From Micromonospora echinospora (GTDB taxonomy: Bacteria; Actinomycetota; Actinomycetes; Mycobacteriales; Micromonosporaceae): DNA of 64,000 bases. Location: assembly GCF_014203425.1 (NCBI RefSeq), contig NZ_JACHJC010000001.1, positions 6,217,501 to 6,281,500 on the forward strand, read 5' to 3'. Positions 42,870 to 50,890 of the stretch are shown in pieces. Position 1 is the stretch's first letter. Each line of letters opens with the position of its first letter. The notes below the pieces were generated by a model. It worked only from the letters and a program-made list of their open reading frames with translations, was not told the DNA's origin and made no database searches. The position numbers and the translations under genes are program-made.

Positions 42870-42922
42870 CTTCCGTTCGCGACTGCGGGGCTCGCAGAAC
42901 CGGCTCACTCCTCGCGCTCACG
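42870..42922 (-). repeat. SARSEP repeat copy 3 (kynU/kmo junction)
   Basis: It begins CGTGAGCGCGAGGAGTGAGC where TGA is the kynU stop, and ends CGCGAACGGAAGG. GTGA recurs exactly 60 nt downstream as the kmo start codon plus A, consistent with duplication of a former GTGA stop-start overlap. It is open in the kmo frame. Confidence 0.92.
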
Positions 42923-44258
42923 ATCCCTCCTTCTCAAACGTTGCCGCCAGCGCCTCGGCGACCCGCCAGCAGTCGTGGTACGTCGAGTAGAGCGGCACCG
43001 GGGCGAACCGGACGATGTCCGGCTCCCGGGCGTCGGCGACGACGCCGTGCTCGTGCCGCAGCCGCTTGGTCAGCTCGTTCGCGCTGCCCACCCAGCCGCC
43101 TTCCGTTCGCGACTGCGGGGCTCGCAGACCCGGCTCACTCCTCGCGCTCACGCCGATCCGGACGGAGAGCTGGCAGCCGCGCCGGGCCGGGTCGCGCGGG
43201 GTGACCACTGTGAGCGGGCGGCCCGGCGTGACCTCGTCGAGCAGCTGCTCCAGCCAGGCGGTGAGCCGCAGGCTGCGCTCGCGCAGCGCCGCCATGCCGA
43301 CGGAGTCGAACAGCTCCAGCGAGGTACGCACCGGGCCCATCGCGAAGATCGGCGGGTTGGAGATCTGCCACGCCTCGACGGTGGCCGGCGGCCGGGACAC
43401 CGGGGTCATCTCGAACCGGGTGGCCGCCTCGGTGCTCCACCAGCCCTCGAAGCGCTGGATGGACGGGTCGCCGAGGTGCCGCTCGTGGACGAAGACGCCG
43501 CCAAGCGCGCCCGGGCCGGAGTTGAGGTACTTGTAGGAGCACCAGGCGGCGAAGTCGACGTCCCAGTCGTGCAGCGCCAGCGGGACGTTGCCGGCGGCGT
43601 GCGCCAGGTCCCAGCCGACGACGGCGCCCGCGGCCCGCCCGGCGGCGGTGATGGTGGGGATGTCCATCAGCTCGCCGGTCAGGTAGTTCACGCCGCCGAG
43701 CATCAGCAGCGCCACGGTGTGGCCCTCGCGGGCCAGGAAGTCCAGCACGTCCTCGGTGCCGAGCGTGTCGGAGCCGGGGCGCGGCTTGAGGCGCACGACA
43801 GTGGTGTCCGGGTCCAGGCCGTGGAAGCGGGCCTGGCTGCGCACGGCGTAGCTGTCCGAGGGGAACGCGCTGTCCTCGATGACGATGCGGGTGCGCTCGC
43901 CCTCCGGCCGGTAGAAGCTGACCATCAGCAGGTGCAGGTTGACGGTGAGGGAGTTCATCACCACGGTCTCGGCGGGCAGCGCGCCGACCAGGCGGGCGGC
44001 CGGCGCGGTCAGCAGCTCGTGGTACGGCAGCCAGGGCCGCTCCGACTCCAGGTGCCCCTCCACGCCCAGGCGCTGCCAGGCGTCCAGGTCGGCGAGGAGC
44101 TCGTCCCGGGTGGCCCGGGGCTGCAGGCCGAGCGAGTTGCCGGCCAGGTACGCCGTGTCGGGGTAGCGCCCGCCGTCGGCGGGTGGGATGTGGAACAGGT
44201 GCCGGTGTCCCGGGTCGGCGGCGTCGCGGCGGAGGGCTTCGTTCTCGGGGGTGTGCAT
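42918..44258 (-). CDS. kynU: Kynureninase with an in-frame repeat insertion
   Basis: A 446-residue PLP enzyme that cleaves 3-hydroxykynurenine to 3-hydroxyanthranilate and alanine. Key features are GNSLGLQPRATR near the N-terminus, the Asp of DLAHAAGNVPL, the PLP lysine Lys243 in CSYKYLNSGPGALGG, and the C-terminal PDIVRFAPVPLYSTYHDCW. Between SVRIG and SANELTKRL lie 22 extra codons, [19 protein letters not shown] plus WVG, which are repeat copy 4. Homologues join these strands directly. ATG 44258 starts 14 nt after kynA ends. Activity of the interrupted enzyme is plausible but not certain. Confidence 0.94.
   Translation of the reverse strand: MHTPENEALRRDAADPGHRHLFHIPPADGGRYPDTAYLAGNSLGLQPRATRDELLADLDAWQRLGVEGHLESERPWLPYHELLTAPAARLVGALPAETVVMNSLTVNLHLLMVSFYRPEGERTRIVIEDSAFPSDSYAVRSQARFHGLDPDTTVVRLKPRPGSDTLGTEDVLDFLAREGHTVALLMLGGVNYLTGELMDIPTITAAGRAAGAVVGWDLAHAAGNVPLALHDWDVDFAAWCSYKYLNSGPGALGGVFVHERHLGDPSIQRFEGWWSTEAATRFEMTPVSRPPATVEAWQISNPPIFAMGPVRTSLELFDSVGMAALRERSLRLTAWLEQLLDEVTPGRPLTVVTPRDPARRGCQLSVRIGVSARSEPGLRAPQSRTEGGWVGSANELTKRLRHEHGVVADAREPDIVRFAPVPLYSTYHDCWRVAEALAATFEKEGS
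43099..43152 (-). repeat. SARSEP repeat copy 4, inside kynU
   Basis: Same sequence as the junction copies (CGTGAGCGCGAGGAGTGAGC ... GGAAGGCGG) but placed within the kynureninase coding sequence in the GTG AGC GCG phase. The total insert is 66 nt, so the frame is kept. It encodes residues near 370-391 in the C-terminal domain. Confidence 0.92.
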
Positions 44259-44272
44259 GCTGTTCTCTCTCG

Positions 44273-45151
44273 TCACATCGCGGTGCGGGCCGACCACAGC
44301 TCCGGGAAGACCACCCGGGCCATGCTGCGCTGCAACCATGCCAGTCCGGCGGAACCGCCGCTGCCGACCTTGGCGCCCATGGTGCGCTGCACGGCCTTGA
44401 CGTGGTTCCAGCGCCAGTCGCCGAACTCCTCGGCGATCTCGGTCAGCGCGTCGCCGAGCAGGCGCAGGTGGTTCTCCGGGCCGCTGTCGCCGTAGATCCG
44501 GACCCAGGCCGCCTCGATCGCCGGGTGCGCCTCGTGCTCGCCGTTCACGTCCCGCTCCAGCAGCTCGGCCGGCACGTCGAAGCCCTTGCGGGCCAGCAGC
44601 GCCACCACCTCGTCCCAGAGGCTCGGCGTGGCCAGCGCGGCGGTCAGCTCGTCGTACACGTCGGTCTGCCGGCGGAACGGGCGGATCAGCGCGCGGTCGC
44701 GCAGGCCGAGCAGGAATTCCAGCTGCCGGTACATCGCGGACTGGAAGCCGGAGCCCTCGCCGAGCCGGTCGCGGAAGCGGTTGAAGTCGGCCGGGCTCAT
44801 CCAGCGCAGGCCGTGCCAGGCGCCGTTGAGGCCCTCCAGGTGCAGGGCGGCCCGGCGCAGCGGAGGCAGCGCCTCCCAGATCCGGTCCTCGCGCAGCTCG
44901 CGCTTGGCGTGCCGCAGCTCGTGGCAGGTCAGCCCGAAGTACAGCTCCATGATCTGGCTGACCATCAGGAAGGACATTTCGCCCGGGTCGTCGCTGAGCG
45001 GCTCCTGGAGCCGGTGCAGGGTGCTGGCCCGTACGTAGGCGTCATACGGCACGCGCTCGGCGAATTCCAGCGTCGGCTCGCCGCCGTTGCGTGCCGCCCG
45101 AGCCGCCCGTTCCTGGGGGGTTACCGGGCGCACCGCCGTCGTCTGTTCCAC
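44273..45151 (-). CDS. kynA: Tryptophan 2,3-dioxygenase
   Basis: A 292-residue heme dioxygenase opening the indole ring to N-formylkynurenine. Substrate-site residues lie in FLMVSQIMELYFGLTCHELR, the heme His is His250 in DWRWNHVKAVQRTMG, and the GSGGSAG loop follows. GTG 45151 with GGAG seven nt upstream is the start. It is the first gene of the catabolic operon and is divergent from an Lrp/AsnC regulator, 148 nt away. Confidence 0.95.
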   Translation of the reverse strand: MEQTTAVRPVTPQERAARAARNGGEPTLEFAERVPYDAYVRASTLHRLQEPLSDDPGEMSFLMVSQIMELYFGLTCHELRHAKRELREDRIWEALPPLRRAALHLEGLNGAWHGLRWMSPADFNRFRDRLGEGSGFQSAMYRQLEFLLGLRDRALIRPFRRQTDVYDELTAALATPSLWDEVVALLARKGFDVPAELLERDVNGEHEAHPAIEAAWVRIYGDSGPENHLRLLGDALTEIAEEFGDWRWNHVKAVQRTMGAKVGSGGSAGLAWLQRSMARVVFPELWSARTAM

Positions 45152-45299
45152 AGTCGTTCTCCGTCCGTGCGCGGGGTAGACGTCATGATCCCGCTGGTGG
45201 GCGGCCGAATGGAATGCCTGTTCAACGGCGGTATGGTGGTCTCACCTCGCGAACCGAAACCATCTCGCGTCGCTCCCTTTACGGAAGAAAGGTCCCCGC
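45152..45299. promoter_or_regulatory. Divergent promoter region of kynA and the Lrp regulator
   Basis: This 148-nt interval is more AT-rich than its surroundings. TATGGT near 45231-45236 could be a -10 for the regulator on the plus strand. TTGAAC on the minus strand (about 45217-45222) resembles a -35 for kynA but lacks a well-placed -10. Lrp-type binding here, responding to kynurenine or tryptophan, is expected from KynR precedent. No clear dyad stands out. Confidence 0.4.
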
Positions 45300-45740
45300 G
45301 TGGACGACATGGACTGGGCGTTGCTGCGTGAGCTCCAGGCCGACGCCCGGCTCTCGTACAGCGAGTTGTCCCGCCGGGTCCACCTCTCCCCGCCCGCTGT
45401 GGCCGAACGGGTGCGGCGGCTGGAGGAGTCCGGCGTGATCACCGGCTACCACGCCCACGTCGACCTCCCCCGGGCCGGACGCACAGTGCTCGCCCTGATC
45501 CGGATGTCCTGCTACGGCGCGCGCTGCATCCTCAACGACCCCGAGGTCTCCGGCTGGCCGGAGATCATGGAGATCCACCGGATCACCGGGGACGCGTGCA
45601 GCATGCTCAAGGTCGCGGCCACGAACATGGGCGAGTTCGAGGAGGTCATCGACCGGCTCGCCCCGTACGGCCAGCCGTCCAGCACGATGGTGCTCTCCAC
45701 GCCGCTGGCCTGGCATCCCGTGGTGAAGGCGCCTCGTTAG
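45300..45740 (+). CDS. Lrp/AsnC-family regulator, probable KynR-like
   Basis: A 146-residue regulator: N-terminal winged helix-turn-helix (MDWALLRELQADARLSYSEL, VHLSPPAVAERVRRLEESGV) and a C-terminal RAM/AsnC ligand domain (YGARCILNDPEVSGWPEIME, RITGDACSMLKVAATNMGEF). In Pseudomonas and Burkholderia a divergent Lrp protein, KynR, activates kyn genes with kynurenine as inducer, and the same arrangement is seen here. GTG 45300 follows AAAGG by about seven nucleotides. Confidence 0.88.
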   Translation: MDDMDWALLRELQADARLSYSELSRRVHLSPPAVAERVRRLEESGVITGYHAHVDLPRAGRTVLALIRMSCYGARCILNDPEVSGWPEIMEIHRITGDACSMLKVAATNMGEFEEVIDRLAPYGQPSSTMVLSTPLAWHPVVKAPR

Positions 45741-45819
45741 CTTCCCCTGCCCCCCGGGAAAGCAGGCGCCGCTGCCCGTCAGTGGGTCCGGCGCACCGTC
45801 GCGCCGGGAGGGGGGAACC

Positions 45820-46329
45820 ATGCGAGGGCTCCTGTCACACCGCGTGCTGTCGTCCGTACTGGGCCTGTTCGGCCTGGTCGCGGCGTTCGTCCTGGCCACC
45901 GCGCCACCGGCGCGGGCCGGGGAGAGCGTGTTCATCGAAGTGACGCCGAACAGCGTCCAGGCCGGTTCCCGGGTGAACCTGCGGGCCGGCTGCGACAACA
46001 GCAACAACCGCCAGGCCCAGGTCACCTCGGACGCCTTCGGGCGGGTGACGCTGCGACCCGACAACGGCTTCCTCACCGGCTCGGTCACCGTGCCCGGCAA
46101 CAAGGCGCCCGGCGACTACCCGGTGAACCTGGACTGCTCCAACGGCAACACCGCCTCGACCATGCTCACCGTGCTGAACATGGCGCAGCCGAGCAAGGGA
46201 CCGGCGACCGGCGGCGGGGGCGCCGCGGGCGGCCGGGGCACGGGCTCGCTGCTGCTGGTCGGCGGCCTGGTGGCGGTAGCCGTGGTGGCCGGCGTGAGCG
46301 CCCGCCGCAAGACCGGTAACCGCGTCTGA
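45820..46329 (+). CDS. Exported protein with C-terminal membrane anchor, possible sortase substrate
   Basis: A 169-residue protein with signal peptide (ending APPARA|GESV), a small beta-rich domain with two cysteines (LRAGCDNSNNRQ; VNLDCSNGNT), a Gly-rich linker, a hydrophobic helix (SLLLVGGLVAVAVVAGV) and basic tail SARRKTGNRV. This tail resembles a cell-wall sorting signal, but no LPxTG is present; PATGGGG lies just before the helix. A class F sortase gene starts 12 nt downstream. ATG 45820 follows GGGAGGGGGG. Confidence 0.7.
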   Translation: MRGLLSHRVLSSVLGLFGLVAAFVLATAPPARAGESVFIEVTPNSVQAGSRVNLRAGCDNSNNRQAQVTSDAFGRVTLRPDNGFLTGSVTVPGNKAPGDYPVNLDCSNGNTASTMLTVLNMAQPSKGPATGGGGAAGGRGTGSLLLVGGLVAVAVVAGVSARRKTGNRV

Positions 46330-46341
46330 CGAGGCGCCGCA

Positions 46342-47205
46342 ATGGCCCGCTCATCGCGCCGCCGGGACCGCGCCGGCCCGGCGACGGACCGCACCCGCCG
46401 CCGCGCCGCCGGCCGCCGGTCGCGGGAGCACGCCGGACGGCTCCGGGCCGCGCTGCGGCTGACGTCCCGGGCCGCACGCCGGTTCGCCCACGTCGCCGGG
46501 CACGCCGTCACGGCCAGCGTCACCACCGCCGACCCGCGGTCCGGGCCGGTTCCGGCCCGGACCGCCACGACCACCACCCGCCGGTACGCGCCGAGCCGCC
46601 ACCCGGGCGTCCCGGTGCTCGTGGTGGCGAGCGTGATGGCGCTGATCGTGGCCATGCTCGGGCTGGAACGGGTGACCGGGGTCAGCGTGCTGCCGGACCG
46701 GATCGTCGCCGGCCTGCGCCCGCCGCCGAAGAAGTTCCCGGTGCTGCCGGCCAGCCCACCGACGGGCCTGAGCATCGGCAAGCTCGACCTGCGCGCGCCG
46801 GTGCACCGCGTCGGCATCGCGCCGGACGGCAGCATCGACGTGCCGGACGTGGACCGGGCCGGCGAGGTCGGCTGGTACGACCAGGGCCCCACCCCCGGCC
46901 AGTACGGCCCGGCCGTGCTCGTCGGGCACGTCGACACCACCACCGGGCCGGCCGTCTTCCACGGGCTGAAGGACCTCGACGACGGCGACCGGATCGAGGT
47001 GACCCGCGAGGACCGCTCGGTGGCGGTGTTCGAGGTGACCTCGATCGAGCGGTACGGCAAGGAGAAGCTGCCGGTGGAGGACGTCTACGGCGACTTCAGC
47101 CGGCCCAACCTGCGGTTGATCACCTGCGGTGGGCGCTGGGTGGGCGGGGAGACCGGGTACGCGGACAACCTGGTCGTCTACGCCGCGCTGGTCAAGGCGC
47201 GCTGA
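46342..47205 (+). CDS. Class F sortase
   Basis: A 287-residue sortase with a long Arg-rich cytosolic N-terminus, one membrane helix (PVLVVASVMALIVAMLGL), and the catalytic domain: His in AVLVGHVDTTTGPAVF, Cys in LRLITCGGRW, and a nearby Arg. Class F sortases occur in actinobacteria and attach surface proteins, though their motifs are poorly defined. It follows the anchored exported protein closely, so that protein is the best candidate substrate. Confidence 0.9.
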   Translation: MARSSRRRDRAGPATDRTRRRAAGRRSREHAGRLRAALRLTSRAARRFAHVAGHAVTASVTTADPRSGPVPARTATTTTRRYAPSRHPGVPVLVVASVMALIVAMLGLERVTGVSVLPDRIVAGLRPPPKKFPVLPASPPTGLSIGKLDLRAPVHRVGIAPDGSIDVPDVDRAGEVGWYDQGPTPGQYGPAVLVGHVDTTTGPAVFHGLKDLDDGDRIEVTREDRSVAVFEVTSIERYGKEKLPVEDVYGDFSRPNLRLITCGGRWVGGETGYADNLVVYAALVKAR

Positions 47206-47214
47206 GCGCGCCGG

Positions 47215-47754
47215 TCAGGCCGCCTCGGACTCGGACTCGCGCAGGTCGAGCCAGTCCGCCCAGCGCGGGTCGGGCGCTCGGTGCCCGAGGACCCGCCAGG
47301 CCGCCCCTTTCGGGGCGGCCGGCAGGTGGTGCAGCCGCCAGCCCAGCTCGGCCGGCGTCTTGTCGCCTTTGGTGTGGTTGCACCGCGCGCAGGCGGCGAC
47401 CACGTTCTCCCAGGCGTGCCGGCCGCCCCGGCTGCGCGGGAAGACGTGGTCGATGGTCTCCGCCGGCCCCCGGCAGTACGCGCACCGCCACCCGTCGCGG
47501 GCGAACACGGCCCGCCGGGACAGCCCGACGTGGGTGCGGTAGGGCACCCGGACGTAGCGGGTCAGGCGTACCACCGAGGGCACCGGTAACGCGTTGCGCG
47601 CGCTGTGCAGGACGCCCTCGCCGTCGGCCACGCAGATCGCCTTGGCGGAGAGGACGAGGATCGCGGCACGACGCACCGACACGACGCACAGGGGTTCGTA
47701 GGTGGCGTTGAGAACGAGCGCACCGGAGCCCGCCGTGGGTCGTATGTCAGGCAT
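47215..47754 (-). CDS. HNH endonuclease family protein (Rv2469c-like)
   Basis: A 179-residue protein with HNH motif TIDHVFPRSRGGRHAWENVV and zinc-binding CAYC and CARCNHTKGD. The N-terminal half (LVLNATYEPLCVVSVRRAAI, KAICVADGEGVLHSARN) is the conserved extension of actinobacterial relatives such as Rv2469c. These stand-alone HNH proteins are conserved housekeeping-type nucleases of unknown role. ATG 47754 follows GGGAGGG. It converges with the sortase gene, 9 nt apart. Confidence 0.9.
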   Translation of the reverse strand: MPDIRPTAGSGALVLNATYEPLCVVSVRRAAILVLSAKAICVADGEGVLHSARNALPVPSVVRLTRYVRVPYRTHVGLSRRAVFARDGWRCAYCRGPAETIDHVFPRSRGGRHAWENVVAACARCNHTKGDKTPAELGWRLHHLPAAPKGAAWRVLGHRAPDPRWADWLDLRESESEAA

Positions 47755-47952
47755 CGCGCTCACCCTCCCGGTCCAGCCGCTCCCGCCGCCTGCGCGCCGG
47801 AACCGCCCGCGACAGCGCGGAACGACTCCGACGCAGGCCGGATCACCGACGTCCGTTGCGCCAATAGTCCCTGATCGCGCCCTCGATTGCACGCACGAAT
47901 CTGCAAGCGGCCCGCCGGATCACCCGCATCGGGGCGGTTCGCGCCCGTCGCT

Positions 47953-49410
47953 CTACGCCGTGCCGACGCCACGCAGGGTGTCGAGCCGGATCCACTGGCC
48001 GGCGTGGGCGCCGGAGGCCAGACGGTAGTGCTGGACGCCGTCGAGGGCGGCGCGCAGATTCACAGTCACGGTGTCGCCGACGGCGAGGCCGGCGGTCACC
48101 GCCGTCACCTTCCCGGCGTCGTCCAGGGAGTACGCCCTGCCGGGCGCGGCGACGACCACTGCCGAGCGCGGGATGCGGTAGCCGATCGGAGCCGCTCTCC
48201 CGACCTGGTACGACCGGCCGGGGATCTCCTTGACCAGGTAACCGCTCAGGCTCCCCTCGCTGATGTCGTACCAGATGCCGGTCTGCCGCATCACCTTGTG
48301 CCGTTCCGCGGAGGCCGCTTCGGCAGGCCTGGTCAGGGAGATCCGCTTGCGGTCCAGGACCGTGCCGGCCGCGTCGAACTTGTAGCCGACGTGGTCCCCG
48401 GGGGCGAGCCGGATCGTTCCGGACACCCCGTACGTGGGGTGGTCGGAGTAGAACAGGTCCATGATCCCGGCGAAGGTCGGGTCGCCGGTGATCGCGTGCA
48501 GCACGGCGTGCTGGATGATGTGCGTCGAGTGGTACATGCCCGCGTCCTTGCGGTGGGTGAGGCAGTACCTGCTCCGCCACTGGCGGGTGCGGACGAGCCG
48601 GTGGGCGTCCCGGGCGGTGGTGATCGCCCCCTGGAGCATCTGCCTGGCCCGGGTGTCGCGGCTCAGGCTCCAGTAGTCCCAGAGTCCGAAGGCCGAGAAG
48701 ATGTGCCCGTTGTAGGTCTGGTCGCCGCGCACCCGCGTCGGGTGGGCGTACTCCTCCAGCCAGAGCAGCCCGTCCTTGACGTAGACCCCCCACGGTTGGC
48801 CGGCCACCGGCGGGAGCAGGTAGGACGCGAACGTCGCGTCGGCCGCCTGACGCCAGTGGGTGCGGTCGCCCACGATCTGCGCCAGCCGGACGAACAGGCT
48901 CATCGCCTGTCCCTGGGCCATCATCGAGTACCACGGCGTCTCGTAGACGTCGGTGCCGCGGTGCATGGCGTGCCGGAACCGGTACGGGTAGAACCAGCCG
49001 TCCCGGCGGACGACCCGCCGGTCGATCAGGCGCTGCGCCTGCGTCATCGCCCGCCGCAGGTACACCTGCTCGCCGGTGACCCGGTAACTCTCCAGCAGGT
49101 TGATGCCGTACTGGGCCTGGGCGACGGGATGGTCGTAGAGCTTCCCGGTGAGCAGCGCCATGCGTACGCCGTGCTTGTCGTGCGTGCCCGTGTCGACGAT
49201 CGGCAGCCGGACGCCGCTGTAGTAGGGCCGCTGCCCCTGCGGCAGGTCGCGGATCTCGAACGGGTCGCTGCGGAACTTGACAGGCGATTCGGCCGACCAC
49301 CTCGCCGCGCCGGTCGCCACCAGCGGCGCTGCGCCGGCCGCCGCCGCCACCACCGTCAGCACCTGACGACGGGACCAGGATCGGCGGGCGCCTAAGAGCT
49401 CCTCCGTCAT
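47953..49410 (-). CDS. Exported D-glucuronyl C5-epimerase family protein
   Basis: A 485-residue protein with a Tat signal (RRSWSRRQVLTVVAAAAG). The mature part has DGWFYPYRFRHAMHRGTDVY, WYSMMAQGQAMSLFVRLAQ, LLWLEEYAHPTRVRGDQTYN and GHIFSAFGLWDYWSL, the pattern of the C-terminal domain of glucuronyl C5-epimerases. A C-terminal beta-rich region of about 150 residues may bind surfaces. Epimerisation of a uronic acid polymer is inferred from family only; some bacterial members may act on other sugars. It is divergent from the mscS-like gene. Confidence 0.75.
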   Translation of the reverse strand: MTEELLGARRSWSRRQVLTVVAAAAGAAPLVATGAARWSAESPVKFRSDPFEIRDLPQGQRPYYSGVRLPIVDTGTHDKHGVRMALLTGKLYDHPVAQAQYGINLLESYRVTGEQVYLRRAMTQAQRLIDRRVVRRDGWFYPYRFRHAMHRGTDVYETPWYSMMAQGQAMSLFVRLAQIVGDRTHWRQAADATFASYLLPPVAGQPWGVYVKDGLLWLEEYAHPTRVRGDQTYNGHIFSAFGLWDYWSLSRDTRARQMLQGAITTARDAHRLVRTRQWRSRYCLTHRKDAGMYHSTHIIQHAVLHAITGDPTFAGIMDLFYSDHPTYGVSGTIRLAPGDHVGYKFDAAGTVLDRKRISLTRPAEAASAERHKVMRQTGIWYDISEGSLSGYLVKEIPGRSYQVGRAAPIGYRIPRSAVVVAAPGRAYSLDDAGKVTAVTAGLAVGDTVTVNLRAALDGVQHYRLASGAHAGQWIRLDTLRGVGTA

Positions 49411-49586
49411 GTCGCTTTCCCCCTTGCTCCGCCCAACTGCGAGCTGGACGGCCAGTCGCGGGGCCCCCGTGCGGGCCGGGGCGTTCCTGCCGCCCCTCGG
49501 TACAACGGAGCAGGAAGGAGGGCGGGTTGCCCGGCCGACGGTGGGTCCGCGCCGGACGGGCGCCGCGCGTGCGGTACGAAAGCACT

Positions 49587-50642
49587 GTGAATCTCTCCGA
49601 CCTGATCTCCGCCCTGCTGTCCGCCGTCTCCGACCGGCGGCCGGACTGCCAGGGCAGCAGCTCCTGCGAGTGGGTGTACCGGGTCACCGACTCCGCCTGG
49701 TTCGCCGAGAGCAGCTACTGGATCCTGTTCAAGCCGCTGCGGGTGGCGCTGATCCTGCTGCTCGCGGTGGCGACCCGCTGGGCGCTGCACCGGACCATCA
49801 ACCGGCTGGTGCGGACCACCACCGAGGGCGCGGTGCCGACGATGCTCCGCCCGCTGCGGGAGCGGATTCCCAGCGCCACACCGGACCCGGACCAGTTCGT
49901 GCCGGAGCGGCGGCGGCAGCGGGCCGAGGCGATCGGGTCGGTGCTGCGCAGCATGGTCACCGCGTTCGTGTTCGGCATCGCGTTGCTGATGGTGCTCAAG
50001 GAGTTCAGCTTCGACCTGGCCCCGCTGCTCGCCAGCGCGGGCATCGCCGGTGTGGCGCTCGGTTTCGGCGCGCAGAGCCTGGTCAAGGACCTGATCGCCG
50101 GCCTGTTCATGTTGATCGAGGACCAGTACGGCGTCGGCGACACTGTCGACCTCGGCGAGGCGACAGGCGTGGTGGAGGCGGTGGGACTGCGGGTGACCAC
50201 GGTCCGTGACGGCCGCGGGGTGCTCTGGTACATCCGCAACGGGGAGATCGTCCGCGTCGGCAACAAGAGCCAGGGCTGGGCCCTGGTCGTGGTCGACCTG
50301 CCGATCGGCTTCGCCGGCACCGAGGACGCCACCGCCGTGCTGCGTACCGCGGCGGCGTCGGTGGCGCTGGACCCGGAGCTGGCGCCGAAGATCGTCGAGG
50401 CGCCGGAGGTCCTCGGCGTCGAGCAGATCACCGTGGACGGCGCGGTGATCCGTACCGTCGTCAAGACCACCGCGGACGGGCAGTTCGCGGTGGGCCGGGA
50501 GCTGCGCCGCCGCCTCGCCGAGGCGCTGGAGAACTCCGGTATCACCGCCCGGATCGCGGCGGCCCGGCTCTTCCCGGGGCTGCCGCCGCAGACGCCGACG
50601 CCGTCCGCGGCCGAGGGCACGGGTACCAGCGGACCCACCTGA
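49587..50642 (+). CDS. MscS-family mechanosensitive channel
   Basis: About 351 residues: two to three N-terminal membrane segments, the pore helix AGIAGVALGFGAQSLVKDLI with Gly/Ala packing and the beta domain beginning GLFMLIEDQYGVGDTVDL, all typical of MscS. A Pro/Thr-rich tail follows. GTG 49587 (VNLSDLI) or GTG 49569 could start it; neither has a good ribosome-binding site. The protein would release solutes on osmotic downshift. Confidence 0.88.
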   Translation: MNLSDLISALLSAVSDRRPDCQGSSSCEWVYRVTDSAWFAESSYWILFKPLRVALILLLAVATRWALHRTINRLVRTTTEGAVPTMLRPLRERIPSATPDPDQFVPERRRQRAEAIGSVLRSMVTAFVFGIALLMVLKEFSFDLAPLLASAGIAGVALGFGAQSLVKDLIAGLFMLIEDQYGVGDTVDLGEATGVVEAVGLRVTTVRDGRGVLWYIRNGEIVRVGNKSQGWALVVVDLPIGFAGTEDATAVLRTAAASVALDPELAPKIVEAPEVLGVEQITVDGAVIRTVVKTTADGQFAVGRELRRRLAEALENSGITARIAAARLFPGLPPQTPTPSAAEGTGTSGPT

Positions 50643-50784
50643 GTCGCCGGACAAGCCGGACTATTTTCCGGGGGTCGCGCTCCGCGCGGCCCCTCGGGTA
50701 TCGTCCGTTCGGTTCAGTCGGAGATGCGACGATCAATCCGTTCGCCCTAGCCAGTTGTCAGACGATCGGGCAGAATCCGGTGAA

Positions 50785-50805
50785 CACGCTCCACCGGGGA
50801 GCGTG
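50785..50805. terminator. Short hairpin between mscS-like and MFS genes
   Basis: CACGCTCC (50785-50792) pairs with GGAGCGTG (50798-50805) around ACCGG. It may end the mscS-like transcript. The rest of the 248-nt gap (50643-50890) includes TATTTT near 50662 but no clear gene. Confidence 0.45.
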
Positions 50806-50890
50806 CTCGTGTCCTCGCTGATCGGTTGATCTGACGACGGTTCCCGGTCGGGCCATCACAAGTGGTCGACCAGGAACGATGGAGGCGACG

